6,366 nucleotides of DNA from an uncultured bacterium (lineage in GTDB: Bacteria > Planctomycetota > Phycisphaerae > Phycisphaerales > SM1A02): assembly GCA_903867275.1 (NCBI GenBank), contig CAIPQY010000223.1, positions 1 through 6,366 of the forward strand, read 5' to 3'. The first letter of the stretch is position 1; the number at the start of each line of letters is the position of its first letter. Both the position numbers and the translations under genes were made by a program. Below the pieces are notes generated by a model that ran no database searches, was not told the origin of the DNA, and saw only the letters and a list, made by a program, of their open reading frames with translations. This document shows positions 4,551 to 6,366 of this stretch, one piece after another.

Positions 4551-6285
4551 GTGCCGCACAGTGATCTCTCCAGCACGCGCGCAGCGCCGCATGGAGCCGC
4601 TTCGCGTAGCTCGCCGAATCACACAGTGGCGAGACCTGCATGGCCGCGCGAAGCGAGCCGCGAAGGTCCGCCAGTCTGGCACGATCCGCCGTCAATGCAC
4701 GCGCGGTCTCCACGAACATGTCGGGCGAGGTCGCGATCCACTCGGGGTGGCCGAGCGCCGTCAGCAGACTCGCGGATACCCGGGCGGCGTGGCGATCGCC
4801 GAGCGTGGTGAGCACCGGAACGCCCATCCACAGGGCTTCGCACGTGGTGGTGGTGCCGTTGTAGGGCACCGTGTCCAGCGCCACGTGCACACGGTTGTAC
4901 AGGCGCAGGTGGTCGTCGCGATTCGCCGCGTAGGCGATCAGCTCCACGCGCGAGCCATCGATGCCGGCGGCCGCCAGATCATGCAACAGCCGTTCACGCG
5001 CCGCCGCATCGCGCATGCTGGTGGACTTCACCAGCATGCGCGCATCGGGCACGGCCTGCATGACGCGGCTCCAGAGTGCCGTCGTCTCGGGAACGATCTT
5101 CAGCGTGCTGTTGAAACTTCCGAAGGTGGTGGGTGCGTCGTCGGGCGGCATGACCGGGGACGGCGCGCGCTCGGGCGGGCTGTAGCAGAGGAAGCAGGGG
5201 TCGAGCCGCAGCAGGCGTTCGGTGCACAGCGCCTCGCTTCCCGGAGGATCGGTGATCGTGTCGACCAGACGCCAATCCACCGCAGGCAGTCCCGTGGTGT
5301 TCGGATATCCGATCGCGGAGACGATCACGGGCGCCGGCTTGGCGGACAACGCCACCAGCCGATTGTCGCCGGTGTGGCCTGAAAGTTCGAGCAGCACGTC
5401 GATGCGCTGCTCGCGGATGAGCGCGTCCAGCGATGCGTCCGGCATCTCGCCCACATCGAACCACCCGTTCACGAAGCCCTTCATGCGCCGCGTGGTGGCG
5501 TCCTGCATCGAGCGTTTCCAGTTGGAGAAGGCGATGATCTGGGTGTTCGGTTCCCGGTGCTTCAGGAACGAATCCACGAAGAACCCCACCGAGTGATCGC
5601 GGAACTCGGCGGACAGCACGCCGATGCGCAGCGGTCGATCCGGGTCATGGTCGTGCGGTGCGGGCGTGGGTGGCGGGAACTGGCGGCCGAATTCGCGGTG
5701 CATCTCGAACATCTCGACGGCCGGTCGTTGCAGGTAGTTGAGATTCATCAGCAGCGCGGAGCGCAGGATGTGGTCCCCGGGTCGACGCGCGAGCGTCTCC
5801 TGGCCCAGCTGGATCGCCGTGTCCATGCGGCCAGCGTTGATCATCGCGAAGATCAGGTTGCCCAGCACCCCGGGAAAATCCGGCTGCAGCGCAAGGCATC
5901 GGTGCGCCGCATCGATGGCCTTCAGGGACTCGCCGATCCGGGGGTAGTGCGCCGCCAGCATGGCCCAGCCCATCGCGAAGTTCGGATCCTCACGCACCAG
6001 CCGTTCCCAATGGGGGATCGCCTCGGCGGGTCGGTTGCCACACACGAGCGTGTTGGCGAGATTGTGGCGGAAGGCCACCACGGTCGGGTGGTCCGCAACG
6101 AGTCGTCCATGGTGATGCAGCGCCTGATCGATCTGGCCCGCCTGCTGCAGCAGCGATCCGAGCAGATTGACCGCGTCGAGATCCTTCGGACGCAGCTTCA
6201 CGTGCATGCGGACCATCGCCACGGCTTCATCGACGCGACCCGCCATGTTCAGCGATTCCGCTCGGTCCCAGAGTTCCTCAGCCAT
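4543..6285 (-). CDS. TPR / GT41 O-GlcNAc-transferase-like glycosyltransferase, copy C (580 aa)
   Basis: Third GT41 paralogue and first gene of the visible cluster. About five TPR units cover residues 1-171. A Pro-rich linker (RQFPPPTPAP, 201-210) leads into the catalytic region (about 214-572). Active-site equivalents are H231 (RDHSV), K396 (TLKIV), H459 (DDHLRLY) and D471 (LDTVPYNG). GYPNTTG lies at 326-332, so this copy is one residue shorter in the linker. The C-terminal W/C motif is present as CWRDHC (571-576). No signal peptide is visible, so a cytoplasmic enzyme is expected. ATG 6283-6285 is preceded by AGGAGG with a 3-nt spacer and by a TATACT box about 45 nt upstream. It shares MA-x(5)-RA and AGRVD near the N terminus with copy A and is its closer relative over most of the length. 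Its stop overlaps copy B by 8 nt. Acceptor and donor cannot be read from the sequence. Confidence 0.92.
   Translation of the reverse strand: MAEELWDRAESLNMAGRVDEAVAMVRMHVKLRPKDLDAVNLLGSLLQQAGQIDQALHHHGRLVADHPTVVAFRHNLANTLVCGNRPAEAIPHWERLVREDPNFAMGWAMLAAHYPRIGESLKAIDAAHRCLALQPDFPGVLGNLIFAMINAGRMDTAIQLGQETLARRPGDHILRSALLMNLNYLQRPAVEMFEMHREFGRQFPPPTPAPHDHDPDRPLRIGVLSAEFRDHSVGFFVDSFLKHREPNTQIIAFSNWKRSMQDATTRRMKGFVNGWFDVGEMPDASLDALIREQRIDVLLELSGHTGDNRLVALSAKPAPVIVSAIGYPNTTGLPAVDWRLVDTITDPPGSEALCTERLLRLDPCFLCYSPPERAPSPVMPPDDAPTTFGSFNSTLKIVPETTALWSRVMQAVPDARMLVKSTSMRDAAARERLLHDLAAAGIDGSRVELIAYAANRDDHLRLYNRVHVALDTVPYNGTTTTCEALWMGVPVLTTLGDRHAARVSASLLTALGHPEWIATSPDMFVETARALTADRARLADLRGSLRAAMQVSPLCDSASYAKRLHAALRACWRDHCAAHA
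4566..4571 (-). promoter_or_regulatory. Shine-Dalgarno sequence for copy B that makes the start ambiguous
   Basis: GGAGAG lies inside the 3' end of copy C. It is 6 nt from an in-frame GTG (4557-4559) and 15 nt from the ATG at 4548-4550. Spacing favours the GTG, while alignment with copies A and C favours the ATG. The two starts differ by only three residues (V/M-R-H). Confidence 0.5.
4821..4920. repeat. Third copy of the conserved GT41 active-site DNA block, within copy C
   Basis: This 100-base stretch matches 466-565 of copy A at 94 positions and runs from the GTPVL/GVPVI region back through LDTVPYNG to the conserved His (H459). Copy B matches well only over the first part (from 3083 to about 3128) and diverges beyond it. 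Confidence 0.8.
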
Positions 6286-6288
6286 GCG

Positions 6289-6294
6289 CCTCCT
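6289..6294 (-). promoter_or_regulatory. Ribosome binding site for copy C
   Basis: AGGAGG is the strongest Shine-Dalgarno match in the window, although the spacer to ATG is only 3 nt (4-5 nt if the core is read as AGGAG or AGGA). It suggests that copy C is translated independently, unlike the downstream copies that overlap their predecessors. Confidence 0.6.
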
Positions 6295-6328
6295 GACTGT
6301 GCATGCGCGCGAATCGTGTCACGCGGCG

Positions 6329-6334
6329 AGTATA
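6329..6334 (-). promoter_or_regulatory. Candidate -10 box (TATACT) for GT41 copy C
   Basis: The minus strand reads CTTCTATACTCGCC. The hexamer matches TATAAT at 5 of 6 positions and stands out in GC-rich sequence. Transcription would start near 6321-6323, giving a leader of about 36 nt. No clear -35 is seen 16-18 nt upstream. The same 10-base string occurs before DedA, which supports it being a used element. The caveat is that a reading frame is open across this site to the window edge. Confidence 0.45.
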
Positions 6335-6366
6335 GAAGGTTCCGTTCTGTGCGCCGCGATCCGCGC

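Larger units (their letters stand above)
6278..6364 (-). other. Open frame reaching the window edge and ending in copy C (uORF or end of an upstream gene)
   Basis: One minus-strand frame is open from the window edge to a TGA at 6278-6280, which lies inside codons 2-3 of copy C. It contains an ATG at 6302-6304, giving the short peptide MHSQEAHG. The overlap with the copy C start is 8 nt, the same geometry as at the two other gene junctions. Third-position GC looks lower than expected for this genome (18 of 27 codons), and 28 open codons are common by chance in GC-rich DNA. It may be noise, a leader peptide, or the C terminus of another gene. Confidence 0.15.

Noticed and set aside
4551..4682. 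44-residue N-terminal extension of GT41 copy B
   Set aside because: It overlaps the conserved C terminus of copy C in another phase, is Arg-rich with no family similarity, and would break the equal start positions of the three paralogues.
176..6285. HMW1C-type N-glycosyltransferase as an alternative identity for the GT41 genes
   Set aside because: The long TPR half, the GYPNTTG motif and the D-x-x-PYNG-TTT-x-E-ALW loop fit the OGT/SPINDLY-like TPR branch better. No adhesin or two-partner secretion gene is nearby.

Overview
The window is a GC-rich bacterial segment with four closely packed protein genes, all on the minus strand, converging on the 3' end of a plus-strand tRNA at the left edge. 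Three of the four genes encode TPR-plus-GT41 (O-GlcNAc-transferase/SPINDLY-like) proteins of nearly identical length (585, 582 and 580 aa). They align with almost no gaps, so they are tandem paralogues. The fourth gene, between the second and third paralogue, encodes a DedA (VTT/SNARE-associated) family integral membrane protein. A multi-copy GT41 family, high GC and a tRNA without an encoded CCA would fit a planctomycete such as a Phycisphaerae-like lineage. That placement is a guess; other GC-rich Gram-negative groups are possible.

Layout, left to right. Bases 1-23 are the 3' end of a tRNA, probably tRNA-Pro. Bases 24-175 hold no gene but contain a strong terminator-like hairpin (39-68) and two more GC-rich inverted repeats (92-116 and 157-175). 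Genes follow at 176-1933 (GT41 copy A), 1926-2753 (DedA), 2802-4550 (GT41 copy B) and 4543-6285 (GT41 copy C). Bases 6286-6366 are the leader and candidate promoter of copy C.

Transcription runs right to left: C, B, DedA, A. C/B and DedA/A are each joined by an 8-nt overlap in which the upstream TGA lies inside the second and third codons of the next gene, which suggests translational coupling. Only 47 bases separate B from DedA, and they carry a candidate -10 box. The same 10-base string, GCGAGTATAG on the plus strand, also lies upstream of copy C. The cluster may therefore be one operon or two coupled pairs (C-B and DedA-A).

The GT41 proteins lack visible signal peptides and should be cytoplasmic sugar-nucleotide-dependent glycosyltransferases. 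They keep the equivalents of human OGT H498, K842, H901 and D925. DedA proteins act in the inner membrane, and some recycle undecaprenyl phosphate. A functional link between the two families here is inferred only from gene order. The most notable sequence signal is mosaicism: copy A resembles copy C up to the active-site loop and copy B after it, and the switch falls at a 50-bp perfect DNA repeat shared by A and B.
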